From: an uncultured Prevotellaceae bacterium
GTDB taxonomy: Bacteria; Bacteroidota; Bacteroidia; Bacteroidales; Bacteroidaceae
NCBI GenBank assembly: GCA_937898415.1
Contig: CALDLA010000050.1
Coordinates: forward strand, 1-64,000
Reading direction: 5' to 3'
DNA: 64,000 nucleotides
Shown: positions 35,332-44,364 of the stretch, in pieces
Numbering within the stretch: the stretch's first letter is position 1
Layout of the letters: every line of letters begins with the position of its first letter
Made by a program: the position numbers and the translations under genes
The notes under the pieces: model-generated
What the model saw: the letters and a program-made list of their open reading frames with translations, nothing else
Databases searched by the model: none
Told to the model about the DNA's origin: nothing

Positions 35332-38300
35332 ATTAGTTCAAAGTCGTCAAGCCCTGTGATGCGCTCTTCAAAGAGTTCGCCCACAAAGCCATCGAGAAAA
35401 CTGTCTATATCTGACTCTTCCTTCTTTGTGACAATAGACTCTATCGCCTTACCCAGTAGTTCTGAGTATTTGCCCATGTGCAGACCGTCGCGTGTTTCTT
35501 TGTTAAAGGCACTGCACAGTTTGACATCTGGCTTGGTCATGGGTTTGCAGAGCAGACGCATTTTGTCGAGCAAGTCTTTAGGGTGCAGATGATCAACAAG
35601 TACTTCGCCATCATCCCTGATATAGACCATATAGAACGGATGCAACTGGTTCTTGTGGTCGATGTTTATGCCAGCAGTTCTGTTCTTCAAAACAAAGACT
35701 GTTCCTGATGGTGCCTGGTCTGTAGCATGTACAACGGCATGAAGTCCGAATGGCGTATGCTCTACATCATGATTATTGTTGATGTATTCCAGCAAGTCAA
35801 GACGAAACTCGTTCAAGCCCAAGTCCATAATGCTGACACCCGTATTCATCTCCTCAAGGTCAACAACATCTTCTTTCAGGCGTTCCAACTGCTGCTTACG
35901 ATACTCCAAATCATCTTTCTCCTCTGGCGAAAGGAGGTTGTCATCACCTGTAGCAGTCATCACCGTTACCTTCATGCGGCTCTCTACACGTCCTTTCAGA
36001 TTGATGTATTCATCCAACGTCATGTCGGGCCAGTAGTTGACCAACTGAATCTGTGCATTCTTCGATCCGATACGGTCGATACGTCCGAAACGCTGAATGA
36101 TGCGCACTGGATTCCAGTGAATGTCGTAGTTCAGCAGATAGTCACAATCCTGTAAGTTCTGACCTTCGCTGATACAGTCAGTAGCAATCAACACATCAAT
36201 TTCCTCCTTCAAATGTGGATAGACGGCTTCACGCTCCTTCGATATGGGCGAGAAGAGGGTCAGCACTTTGTTGAAGTCAAGTTTCTCCTTCAATTTGAGA
36301 GTGCTTCGGGCTTCCACGTCACCTGTCACCAAAGCCACGTTTAAGCCATATTCTTTCTTGATTGGGTCAGCCAAACAGTTATATAGATATTCGGCTGTAT
36401 CAGAGAATGCCGTAAAGATAAGTACCTTTTTGTTATTCCCGTTGATGGGATGAGCAAACTTGTCTTTTAAGTCGCTGATGAGCTGTTGTAGTTTGCTGTC
36501 ATGCTCGGGCGTAATGCTCTGAAGCATCAGTAGGAGCAGACGGATGATTTCAAGGTCGTCCTTGATTTCCTTCTGCCATGATATATAGTCCATATCCTCC
36601 AAGAGGATGCGGTTTTTCTTTTTACCGATGGTGAAGTCCTGTTCGTCCTCATCACCATCAACACTTTCGTAGTCATCCACAGAAACACGTATTTCGCCAT
36701 TCTGGAAACGGACGATGGCATCAAGTGTTTCCTGCATGTAGTCGCGGATTCTGGTTAAAGTCAGTCGGAAGGAGTTGACAGAAGACTCCAGGCGTTTCAA
36801 CAGCTGCATGTTCATCAGTCGCTGAATACCTTGCTCACGCTCTTCTATACTCAGGCGGTGTCCTGTGGTACTTTCCTCTTCTTTATACTTCCAGAGCTGG
36901 CTGGGAAGAATAAAGGCAGATGGCGCATAGATAGCCAGATGCAGCATCTGCAACTGCTCGAATATCTCGTTGTAGTTGATGGCTGTGTCGAGGTCTGTAA
37001 GATGCGGACTTCGTGAGATGGGTTTCAGACGTTCTGGGAATGTGCCTATGTCAGCGGTATCGTAATATTGCTGAATGTGCTTGCGGCTTCGAGCGATGGT
37101 AACGGCATCCAGTAATCGGAAGAAATCAAAGTCGAGCATCCTCAGAAGTCGTTCTGTTGTACGCTCCTCTGGTGGGAGGTCTGCCCAGATGTTATAAGAG
37201 CCTTGTGCCTGACGGAAAATGTCATCAATGCCTCGGTTTGTGGGCAGTAACTTGTCAAAGGCTTCCGATTCGCCTTCGTATGCCAGTTGGAGCTGGTTCT
37301 TTAGGTCATTGAAGCGATTGTTGACAGGCGTTGCAGAAAGCATCAGCACCTTAGTTTTTACACCTGAACGGATGACCTTGTTCATCAAGCGAAGATAGCG
37401 GTTTTCACGAGGATTCTCACCATTTTCATCTGTACTTACCTTACCTCCATTACGGAAGTTATGGCTCTCATCGATAACCACCAGGTCATAGTTGCCCCAG
37501 TTTACGCGTTCCAAATCGAGGTCATTGCTCCGTCCATAGTCACGTGAAAGGTCGGTGTGGTAGAGTATATCGTAATTCAAACGGTCTTTTGCCAACGGAT
37601 TGTTGACGTAGTTCTGCCGGTAGGTATTCCAGTTCTCAAAGAGTTTTTTGGGGCAAAGCACTAAGACGGTTCTATTACGGCTCTCAAAATACTTGATGAC
37701 CGACAAGGCAGTGAATGTTTTTCCTAAACCAACGCTGTCTGCAAGGATGCATCCATTGTACTTCTCCAGTTTGTTGATGACTGCCAAGGCTGCATCACGC
37801 TGGAAGTTATAGAGCTTTTCCCAGATGGCTGAGTTTTTGAAACCTGTTGCCTCTTTTGGCAGTTCGTCTTCGCTAATGTCTTCAAGAAACTCATTGAAGA
37901 TGTTGTAGAGTGCCACAAAGTAAAGGAACTCTGGGGCATTCTCCTTATAGGCATTGCTTATGCTGTCAATAACCTCTTCCGTGACCACCTGTAAGCGGCA
38001 ACTGTCATTCCATATCTGATTGAAGAGGTCTATGTATGCCTTTGAGAAAGGAACCTCGGCTTTCTGTATCATCGTATAGGCAGCGTTGCCTTTCTCGCAA
38101 CCGAGGTCAACCGTAGTAAAACCATTGATGGGTGAATAGCTGATGTCATCAAGGTTGATGAACCCCATCATCTGCTCGTTGGTCTTGTTTGACTTGAAAC
38201 AAGCCTTTTCCCGAATCCAATCAGCACATTCACGGGCAATAGCCCTTTGGGTAAGTTCGTTGCGGAGCTTCACTTCAAACTCGGAGCCATAAAGTGTACG

Positions 38301-38537
38301 CTCTCGGTCTAACCGTGGAATGTAGAACTCACGCTGCTGCTTTGGAGTTTTCTCAGTTGTAAACGTCGGCGAGGTGAAAATGAAACGGAGTTCCTTAATG
38401 GCCTTCAGAGCCTCCTTCAACTCCTGAAAGGCATAGATGGAGAAGCAGGATGCCGCTATGGATAGTCGGCTTCCAGCTTTCATTTGCGCTACGATGTCAT
38501 CCCGTAGTGTCTTGTTGATGTTGTTAATTAACTCCAT
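35310..38537 (-). CDS. SNF2-like helicase of a restriction-associated cluster
   Basis: A superfamily 2 helicase of 1,075 residues. The N-terminal 160 residues resemble the PLD-like module of this helicase group, but I see no HxK motif, so nuclease activity there is doubtful. The motor shows Walker A DSVGLGKT (Lys273, Thr274), DESH (356-359), LSATPVNNR, and C-terminal motifs IATDCISEGQNLQ and QRFGRIDRIGS. About 200 residues after the motor probably bind a partner. It is the first gene of the 13 kb operon and overlaps DUF4391. Such helicases are thought to translocate on DNA in defence systems. Confidence 0.85.
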   Translation of the reverse strand: MELINNINKTLRDDIVAQMKAGSRLSIAASCFSIYAFQELKEALKAIKELRFIFTSPTFTTEKTPKQQREFYIPRLDRERTLYGSEFEVKLRNELTQRAIARECADWIREKACFKSNKTNEQMMGFINLDDISYSPINGFTTVDLGCEKGNAAYTMIQKAEVPFSKAYIDLFNQIWNDSCRLQVVTEEVIDSISNAYKENAPEFLYFVALYNIFNEFLEDISEDELPKEATGFKNSAIWEKLYNFQRDAALAVINKLEKYNGCILADSVGLGKTFTALSVIKYFESRNRTVLVLCPKKLFENWNTYRQNYVNNPLAKDRLNYDILYHTDLSRDYGRSNDLDLERVNWGNYDLVVIDESHNFRNGGKVSTDENGENPRENRYLRLMNKVIRSGVKTKVLMLSATPVNNRFNDLKNQLQLAYEGESEAFDKLLPTNRGIDDIFRQAQGSYNIWADLPPEERTTERLLRMLDFDFFRLLDAVTIARSRKHIQQYYDTADIGTFPERLKPISRSPHLTDLDTAINYNEIFEQLQMLHLAIYAPSAFILPSQLWKYKEEESTTGHRLSIEEREQGIQRLMNMQLLKRLESSVNSFRLTLTRIRDYMQETLDAIVRFQNGEIRVSVDDYESVDGDEDEQDFTIGKKKNRILLEDMDYISWQKEIKDDLEIIRLLLLMLQSITPEHDSKLQQLISDLKDKFAHPINGNNKKVLIFTAFSDTAEYLYNCLADPIKKEYGLNVALVTGDVEARSTLKLKEKLDFNKVLTLFSPISKEREAVYPHLKEEIDVLIATDCISEGQNLQDCDYLLNYDIHWNPVRIIQRFGRIDRIGSKNAQIQLVNYWPDMTLDEYINLKGRVESRMKVTVMTATGDDNLLSPEEKDDLEYRKQQLERLKEDVVDLEEMNTGVSIMDLGLNEFRLDLLEYINNNHDVEHTPFGLHAVVHATDQAPSGTVFVLKNRTAGINIDHKNQLHPFYMVYIRDDGEVLVDHLHPKDLLDKMRLLCKPMTKPDVKLCSAFNKETRDGLHMGKYSELLGKAIESIVTKKEESDIDSFLDGFVGELFEERITGLDDFELICFLVIK

Positions 38538-38693
38538 CTACCTAAATAAAGAACCCCCAAGCAGTGTCTCGACAGGCGACCAAACCTTTGCATACACAGC
38601 GAGGGGATTCCATATGTCGTTTGCCTATTGGCTCTTTGGATCATTTGTCGAAATGTGAACATGATTGTTTGTCATGCGCACATTGCATGGTCG

Positions 38694-38727
38694 CAAAGTT
38701 ACTAAAAATAAACCGAAAAACAGGCAA
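38694..38727 (-). promoter_or_regulatory. possible promoter of the defence operon
   Basis: TAACTTTG on the minus strand (38701-38694) is a full -7 match. The nearest TTG (38727-38725) is 23 bp away, longer than usual. Leader to the helicase gene about 150 nt. Confidence 0.5.
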
Positions 38728-38742
38728 TTTCTATATTAAATA

Positions 38743-38771
38743 AGGTGAAGAAGAAGATTTTCACCTCTTTT
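38743..38771. terminator. weak hairpin with U-run
   Basis: AGGTGAA (38743-38749) pairs with TTCACCT (38760-38766), followed by CTTTTT. The stem is only 7 bp. It could act as a weak terminator on the plus strand, but no plus-strand gene ends nearby. Confidence 0.3.
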
Positions 38772-39107
38772 TGATGTCTAAACGTCACCTTAACCTTTCT
38801 TTTTCCTTTCATTTAGTCCACAAAATGGTATCTATTTTTAAGAAAACATTTGGTCATGTCAGATTAAACATAACAAATATGAATCGTTTTAAACCTATTT
38901 CCTGCGGAAACATAAAGAATAACACACCTTTCCGCTGATTATAGACACTTTGTTGTTCTATTTTCAGCGTATTTAATAAAACGTATTCTACACAAAAATA
39001 CATGATATCGTAATTGTGAAAGACACTTATTAAATCATGCTGTATTATCTGTTTTTTCAAGGAAAAAGACAAAAATAAGTGATAAAATGAAGATTATTCA
39101 CGAATTG

Positions 39108-39139
39108 TTTGTTATATTAAACATTTTTATTTATCTTTG
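39108..39139 (+). promoter_or_regulatory. promoter of hipBA
   Basis: TTTG at 39108-39111, 20-bp spacer, TATCTTTG at 39132-39139. The predicted start is about 15 nt before the hipB ATG, so HipB bound here could repress its own operon. Confidence 0.75.
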
Positions 39140-39158
39140 CGCCCAATAAGATACAATT

Positions 39159-39458
39159 ATGGGTAAGAATACATTTGGTAAAACGATGCCAAAGGCATTG
39201 AGCCAGAACCTGAAGATTATGGGCGAGCAAATCATGTTGGCCCGCAAGCGTAGGCATCTGTCTATGCAGGACATTGCAGACAGGGCTACGGTGACAAGAC
39301 TAACTGTCTCAAAGGTGGAACATGGCGACCCAACGGTCTCCATGGGCATCTATGCGCGTGTACTCTTTGCGCTTAATTTGGAAAAGGATATCACTTTGCT
39401 TGCTGCTGACGATGCTCTTGGCAGACAGCTTCAGGATGCAGAATTACTAAGACGATGA
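39159..39458 (+). CDS. hipB: HipB-like XRE antitoxin
   Basis: A protein of 99 residues with one XRE helix-turn-helix (about 27-80: RKRRHLSMQDIADRATVTRL, TVSKVEHGDPTVSMGIYARV). It should bind operator DNA and the HipA kinase. The start codon overlap with hipA (4 bp) fits a toxin-antitoxin pair with the antitoxin first. The family usually has about 70-110 residues, so it is complete. DNA targets are not obvious; I see no clear inverted repeat over the promoter. Confidence 0.88.
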   Translation: MGKNTFGKTMPKALSQNLKIMGEQIMLARKRRHLSMQDIADRATVTRLTVSKVEHGDPTVSMGIYARVLFALNLEKDITLLAADDALGRQLQDAELLRR

Positions 39459-40705
39459 AGAGAATTATAGTTTACGCAGATTTTGACTTCCTTTCTGCTC
39501 CACAGGAGGTTGGAACTTTAGGCTACGAACACGTTCGCGGCAAGGACCATTTTGTCTTTGAGTATTCGCGCCAGTGGCTGAAACAGCATGGCGGCATTTT
39601 GCTGAGCGGTGACCTAATGAATGTTCCTTCGTTGCAGCATCCTCGTGGAGATGATAATGTATTCGGCTTCGTCAAGGATTCCTTCCCCGATCGCTGGGGA
39701 CGTTTGTTGCTTGACCGTAGAGAGCGACTGACAGCCCAACAGGAAGGTAGGCCGAAACGTATGCTCACTAATTACGACTATCTTATTGGTATCGAGGACT
39801 TCACCCGTATGGGCGGCATACGTTACAAAGAGGAAGATAGTAGTGACTATATTAATGCGAGTGCAAAATACCTTGTTCCCCCAATTGAGAGTCTTCGTGC
39901 CCTGTGCGATGCGTGCCATGAGATTGAGTTAGCAGAGGAGCGCAATGAATTGCCAGAACAACGCTGGCTCGACCAACTGATTGACCCAGGAACATCGCTT
40001 GGCGGTGCTCGTCCTAAAGCCAATGTGGTTGATACCGATGGAACGCTGTATGTTGCCAAGTTCCCGTCGAAAAAGGATTTGGAGAATACTGAACTTATTG
40101 AGCACTTCTCGCATCAACTGGCGGCCAAGGCTGGCATCAACGTGGCAAAAACACGCACCATCAAGATTTCAAAAGACCATGACCTGCTGCTTTCTGAACG
40201 CTTCGATAGAACAGCAGAAGGCCGTCGCATTCATTTTGCTTCTGCTATGTCGTTGCTTGGATTTGATGATGGAGCAGGAAGCAGCACAGGTAACGGCTAT
40301 CTTGATATCGTTGATTTCATCCTTCGTGGGTGCACCGATGTGCGTCAGAATCTCCGCGAACTCTTTCGCAGAGTGGCATTCAACGTCATGTTTGGCAACA
40401 CCGACGACCACTTCCGTAATCACGGTTTCCTGCTTACCCCGAAAGGCTGGACGCTCTCTCCTGCATACGATATCAACCCAGGAGCCAAGTCGCATCAATG
40501 CTTGCTCATAGACTCATACACAGAAGAGTCGGACATCAACGCCCTACTCTCTGCAAGCGAGAGCTACATGCTTGAACGTCAAGAAGCATCAGAGATTATA
40601 GAAGAGGTTCGCTCAGCCATCAAAGACTGGCGCAATACCGCTGCAGAACTGCAAATACCCATCAAACTGTTAGAATCATATTCCATTCGTTGGGATGAAT
40701 TATAA
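39455..40705 (+). CDS. hipA: HipA-like serine/threonine kinase toxin
   Basis: A complete HipA of 416 residues. Seen: the N-terminal beta subdomain, the phosphate-binding segment GTSLGGARPKANV, the ATP lysine region YVAKFPSKKD, the catalytic segment GNTDDHFRNHG (Asp317, Asp318) and the metal-binding SPAYDINP (Asp339). HipA kinases phosphorylate a tRNA synthetase or related target and slow growth; HipB blocks this. The exact target differs among families and cannot be read here. It is next to the defence operon but divergently transcribed. Confidence 0.9.
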   Translation: MKRIIVYADFDFLSAPQEVGTLGYEHVRGKDHFVFEYSRQWLKQHGGILLSGDLMNVPSLQHPRGDDNVFGFVKDSFPDRWGRLLLDRRERLTAQQEGRPKRMLTNYDYLIGIEDFTRMGGIRYKEEDSSDYINASAKYLVPPIESLRALCDACHEIELAEERNELPEQRWLDQLIDPGTSLGGARPKANVVDTDGTLYVAKFPSKKDLENTELIEHFSHQLAAKAGINVAKTRTIKISKDHDLLLSERFDRTAEGRRIHFASAMSLLGFDDGAGSSTGNGYLDIVDFILRGCTDVRQNLRELFRRVAFNVMFGNTDDHFRNHGFLLTPKGWTLSPAYDINPGAKSHQCLLIDSYTEESDINALLSASESYMLERQEASEIIEEVRSAIKDWRNTAAELQIPIKLLESYSIRWDEL

Positions 40706-41000
40706 AAAAGATAGCGCATCCTGCACGTTTTTCGTGAAAAATGTGTAACTTTGCAGAAGAATTTAAATATGTAGCGAACAAAGAGAAACTCGTTGATATC
40801 CAGTGGAATAATATAATCGCACGAGCATTTCTCAAGTTGAGCAAAAAAGCGCGGTACAAGTCAAATCGTCAAAGTGCTTATTATCAAGTATTTGCACTTT
40901 CACTTACTTTCGAAATACTTTCGAAAATTGGCTGTGTACCGATTAAATACGTAGAACGCCGATATTTTCGTTGATTTCAGTTGGTGCGTGGAAAGTGATC
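40706..41000. other. intergenic DNA after hipA
   Basis: I support no gene here. A TAACTTTG at 40746-40753 looks like a -7 box but lacks a clear -33 partner. A 77-codon ORF (40741-40974) overlaps it and resembles nothing known to me. CACG-TTTTT-CGTG near 40723-40735 is a small hairpin that could end hipBA transcription. Confidence 0.45.
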
Positions 41001-41088
41001 CCTTAGAGCCAATCGGGGAGTTGGCTCGAGCCAAAAGGGGTTTTGGCTCGAGCTAAATGGGGTTTTGGCTCGAGCCAAATTTAGGGGG
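41001..41088. repeat. palindrome array, GGCTCGAGCC, four units, 22-bp period
   Basis: GGCTCGAGCC begins at 41023 and 41067 and GGCTCGAGCT at 41045, exactly 22 bp apart. A decayed fourth unit sits one period upstream (41001-41010). The intact palindromes extend to TTGGCTCGAGCCAA. The 12-bp spacers read AAAAGGGGTTTT and AAATGGGGTTTT, the former AATCGGGGAGTT. It lies about 110 bp upstream of the Wzm promoter. Confidence 0.9.
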
Positions 41089-41193
41089 GGTATTTTTGAC
41101 TTTTTCTGATTTCACTAGCTTAGTTAAAGTTGAAGGGTGCGAAGCTGCTGAAGAGTGAAAAATGAAGATTGGTAAGACAAAATCAACGAAAAA

Positions 41194-41225
41194 TTTGTAT
41201 AATAAAAAAATAATCCGTACTTTTG
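41194..41225 (+). promoter_or_regulatory. promoter of the ABC-exporter polysaccharide operon
   Basis: TTTG at 41194-41197, 20 bp, TACTTTTG at 41218-41225. Leader to the ATG at 41242 about 10 nt. Confidence 0.75.
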
Positions 41226-41241
41226 CAAAAAAGAATCGATA

Positions 41242-42093
41242 ATGGCTAAAGACTGGGATATCATTATTACAAACAAGAGCAAACTGCTGAGCCTTGATAT
41301 AAAAGAGGTGTGGCGATATCGTGACTTATTATCAATGTATGTCAAACGAGATATCATCACGTTCTACAAACAAACCATTTTGGGACCGTTATGGTTTATC
41401 ATCCAGCCTCTGTTTACCACCATTATGTTTATGTTCGTATTTGGTGGCATTGCTGGTATTTCTACCGATGGTATTCCTCAGGCGGTATTCTATTTGGCAG
41501 GATTGGTTTGTTGGAACTATTTTCAGGACTGTCTAACGAAGTGTTCTGATACTTTCAATGCGAACCAAGCCATCTTTGGCAAGGTGTATTTTCCACGATT
41601 AGTAGTTCCACTATCCATCGTCATTTCTAACCTGATTAAAATGTCCATCCAGTTTGCCCTGTTCTTGGTAGTCTATCTATACTATTTTGCATCTGGGGTA
41701 GACTTCAACTTGAATGCGACAATCTTATTGGTTCCCGTTCTTATTATGATGCTTGGCTGTCTTGGACTCGGATTTGGCATGATTATTTCCTCCATGACGA
41801 CCAAATATCGTGACTTAAGATTCTTAATCACTTTTGGTGTACAACTCTGGATGTATGCCACACCAGTCATTTATCCGCTCTCGGTCATGAAAGATACTTA
41901 TCCTAAATATATTTGGGTACTGGTGGCCAATCCTTTGACTGCAATACTTGAAACTTTCAAATACGCCTTCACTGGAGTCGGAGAATTAAACTGGTTCTAT
42001 TTAGGATACAGTTTGGCGTTTACTGTCATCATTCTCCTTCTCGGCATTGTCATATTCAATCGCGTACAACGAAACTTTATGGATGTTATCTAA
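41242..42093 (+). CDS. polysaccharide ABC exporter permease (Wzm/TagG-like)
   Basis: A membrane protein of 283 residues with about six helices, of the ABC-2 type used for O-antigen, capsule and teichoic acid export. Seen: the N-terminal cytoplasmic segment ending VWRYRDLLSMYVKRDI and the helix start KQTILGPLWFIIQP, both typical of Wzm. It would move undecaprenyl-linked polysaccharide across the inner membrane together with the ATPase encoded at 43096. An acyltransferase gene is inserted between the two. Confidence 0.9.
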   Translation: MAKDWDIIITNKSKLLSLDIKEVWRYRDLLSMYVKRDIITFYKQTILGPLWFIIQPLFTTIMFMFVFGGIAGISTDGIPQAVFYLAGLVCWNYFQDCLTKCSDTFNANQAIFGKVYFPRLVVPLSIVISNLIKMSIQFALFLVVYLYYFASGVDFNLNATILLVPVLIMMLGCLGLGFGMIISSMTTKYRDLRFLITFGVQLWMYATPVIYPLSVMKDTYPKYIWVLVANPLTAILETFKYAFTGVGELNWFYLGYSLAFTVIILLLGIVIFNRVQRNFMDVI

Positions 42094-42097
42094 AGAT

Positions 42098-43099
42098 ATG
42101 GCTCTCAAGGACAATTTTATAGAGGATTATAGGAATAGGGTTTTCGATAAAGAAAACCGATCATATCTCATGGGGATTGCTATACTATGGATTGTCCTTT
42201 TACACTTTTACTGTTGGTTTCAAGGTAAACTTCCTTGGTGGATTTATTTTTTCAGTGATGGAGGGACAGGTGTAGATATTTTCCTGTTTTTGAGCGCATA
42301 TGGACTGGAGGCTTCGTATAGGAAAAATGGTTGGAGCATCTTTTACAGGAATAGAGCGAAACGTATTCTTCCGGTATATCTTGTATTTCTGGTATTTGTA
42401 TTTGGGCTATTTATGAATGAAGTCCCTATTGGCGACATTCTAAAGCAATGCGCAGCACAGTTAACAGGCATTTCCCTATTTCAAGAACCAAAGTTCTTCT
42501 CAACACATTTTGAGTTCGATTGGTTTACGCCTGCCTTAATCATTTATTATTTATTATATCCTGCTATATCTTTTATACTCAATTTTCTGGCAAAAAGAAA
42601 TATAGGAGCAGAAATTCTTCTTCTGTTTTTTCTTTTCATTATTAGTCTATTGGCTTTAAGAAGCATACAACTGCCCATAAAATTATTTTTATATCGTCTG
42701 CCTGTCTTTACATTAGGAGCCATAACATACATCCATATGAAGGATAAACAAACAAACCGATTACTGATCCTTTATACAATTACGATTATAGGAGGTTTAT
42801 TAAGTAATCAACATTGGTTCCTGACTTCATCTATCGTCCCTTCATTGTTGTTAGTTTATTCAATGGTTGAAGGACGTCGACCATTTAAAAAAACAATTAG
42901 TCTTATAGGACGTCATTCCTATGAGGTATATCTCGCGCATATCTTTCCTGTGACAAATTTCTTTATGATATATGTTTTTGACAACATATATTTGTATATT
43001 GCTGTTACTATCTTATGGACTATAGTTGTGGCTACTGTTTTTAGCGTTTCACAGAAATATATAAATCTGGCAATTAATTATAGAAAATTGACACCATGA
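42098..43099 (+). CDS. acyltransferase family 3 protein
   Basis: A membrane protein of about 333 residues with around ten helices. LMGIAILWIVLLHFYCWFQG in the first helix, the SDGGTGVDIFLFLSAYGLEA segment, and RNRAKRILPVYL are the acyltransferase-3 marks (His in helix 1; the Arg-rich loop). An upstream in-frame start at 42047 would overlap the permease gene by 47 bp; the ATG at 42098 follows its stop by 4 bp and fits the family start. It overlaps the ATPase gene by 4 bp. It probably acylates the exported glycan. Confidence 0.85.
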   Translation: MALKDNFIEDYRNRVFDKENRSYLMGIAILWIVLLHFYCWFQGKLPWWIYFFSDGGTGVDIFLFLSAYGLEASYRKNGWSIFYRNRAKRILPVYLVFLVFVFGLFMNEVPIGDILKQCAAQLTGISLFQEPKFFSTHFEFDWFTPALIIYYLLYPAISFILNFLAKRNIGAEILLLFFLFIISLLALRSIQLPIKLFLYRLPVFTLGAITYIHMKDKQTNRLLILYTITIIGGLLSNQHWFLTSSIVPSLLLVYSMVEGRRPFKKTISLIGRHSYEVYLAHIFPVTNFFMIYVFDNIYLYIAVTILWTIVVATVFSVSQKYINLAINYRKLTP

Positions 43100-44364
43100 G
43101 TAATACCGTTATAGAATTCAACAATGTTGGCAAGCAATATGTCCTTGGAACAATCGGCACAGGGACTTTAAGCCAGGATCTCAATCGTTGGTGGGCCAAT
43201 ATCCGAGGAAAGGAAGATCCGTACCTGAAGATTGGCGAGACGAATGACCGTACCCAGAAAGGTGAAAGTCGTTTCGTCTGGGCTCTTCGTGATATTAACT
43301 TCAAAGTAGAGCAAGGCGATGTCGTAGGTATTGTTGGTAAAAACGGTGCAGGAAAATCTACGCTCTTGAAGATTCTTTCACGTGTCACCTCGCCCACAAC
43401 CGGCGATATCAAGATTAAAGGACGAATCGCCTCACTACTTGAAGTAGGAACAGGCTTCCATCCAGAGATGACGGGCCGTGAGAACATCTTCATGAATGGA
43501 TCTATCATGGGTATGACCAAAGCTGAGATTAAAAGCAAATTTGACGAGATTGTAGATTTTGCCGGCGTTGCTAAATACGTGGATACGCCAGTCAAACGCT
43601 ACTCATCTGGCATGATGGTTCGCCTCGGCTTTGCCATCGCTGCCCACCTGGAGCCAGAGATTCTTGTGGTAGACGAAGTCCTCGCCGTCGGAGATGCAGA
43701 GTTCCAAAAGAAGGCTATTGGTAAAATGCAAGATGTCAGCAAGGACCAAGGCCGTACAGTACTCTTCGTCAGCCATAATATGGCTGCTGTTCGTAGTCTT
43801 TGTACACGGGGCATCATGCTCAAGAATGGCATGGTCGATTTTGCAGGAACCATCCCGGACACTCTTAATCACTACCTTAAAAACAGTGAATCTTCACAGC
43901 AAACAAAGATTGTTGACAATATAAAATGGATCAAAAATACTCTGAAGATAGATTCAATCAGTATAAATGGATCTGAAGAATCTTTCTCAACAATAAAAAA
44001 TGGTCAGGATTCATTGGATGTCATGATAACCGGCTATGCTGAAGAAGATATGACTTATGATGTCATGATGACTCTAAAAAGCAAAGAAGGCATACCGTTA
44101 GCCACCTATGCCATTGGTCATTATTATGGAGAATTACAACATATTGAGAGTGGTACATTCACAATAAAGCGTTCAATAAAACTCCCCCAAATTCTCAGCA
44201 AGGGCATCTTAATGGCTGATTTGTACCTGCATCATCCAATGGTAGAGTACTTGATGCAAGCACCGGATTGTTGTACACTTGAAAGTGAAGGATTCCAGCA
44301 GGGATTTGGCAGAGCACTGAGTCAGGAGCACAATGGTTTTATAGGATTTGAGAATTATGAATAA
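43096..44364 (+). CDS. polysaccharide ABC exporter ATPase (Wzt-like)
   Basis: A protein of 422 residues. The ATPase half shows Walker A GKNGAGKST (81-89), the KRYSSGM signature loop and Walker B EILVVDEVLAVGD. The C-terminal extension (about 270-422) is beta-rich, like the Wzt C-terminal carbohydrate-binding domain that recognises the finished chain end. With the Wzm-like protein it exports the polymer. In this family the C-terminal domain often decides which modified glycan is accepted. Confidence 0.92.
   Translation: MSNTVIEFNNVGKQYVLGTIGTGTLSQDLNRWWANIRGKEDPYLKIGETNDRTQKGESRFVWALRDINFKVEQGDVVGIVGKNGAGKSTLLKILSRVTSPTTGDIKIKGRIASLLEVGTGFHPEMTGRENIFMNGSIMGMTKAEIKSKFDEIVDFAGVAKYVDTPVKRYSSGMMVRLGFAIAAHLEPEILVVDEVLAVGDAEFQKKAIGKMQDVSKDQGRTVLFVSHNMAAVRSLCTRGIMLKNGMVDFAGTIPDTLNHYLKNSESSQQTKIVDNIKWIKNTLKIDSISINGSEESFSTIKNGQDSLDVMITGYAEEDMTYDVMMTLKSKEGIPLATYAIGHYYGELQHIESGTFTIKRSIKLPQILSKGILMADLYLHHPMVEYLMQAPDCCTLESEGFQQGFGRALSQEHNGFIGFENYE

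Larger units (their letters stand above)
38538..39107. other. intergenic region between the defence operon and hipBA
   Basis: About 570 bp of AT-rich DNA with no gene I can support. It holds a candidate operon promoter and one weak hairpin, listed separately. From about 38800 to 39100 I see only AT-rich sequence with no repeats or RNA signature. Confidence 0.6.

Noticed and set aside
40741..40974. 77-codon plus-strand ORF after hipA
   Set aside because: It overlaps a -7-like box, has no recognisable similarity and no neighbour coupling. Left as intergenic.
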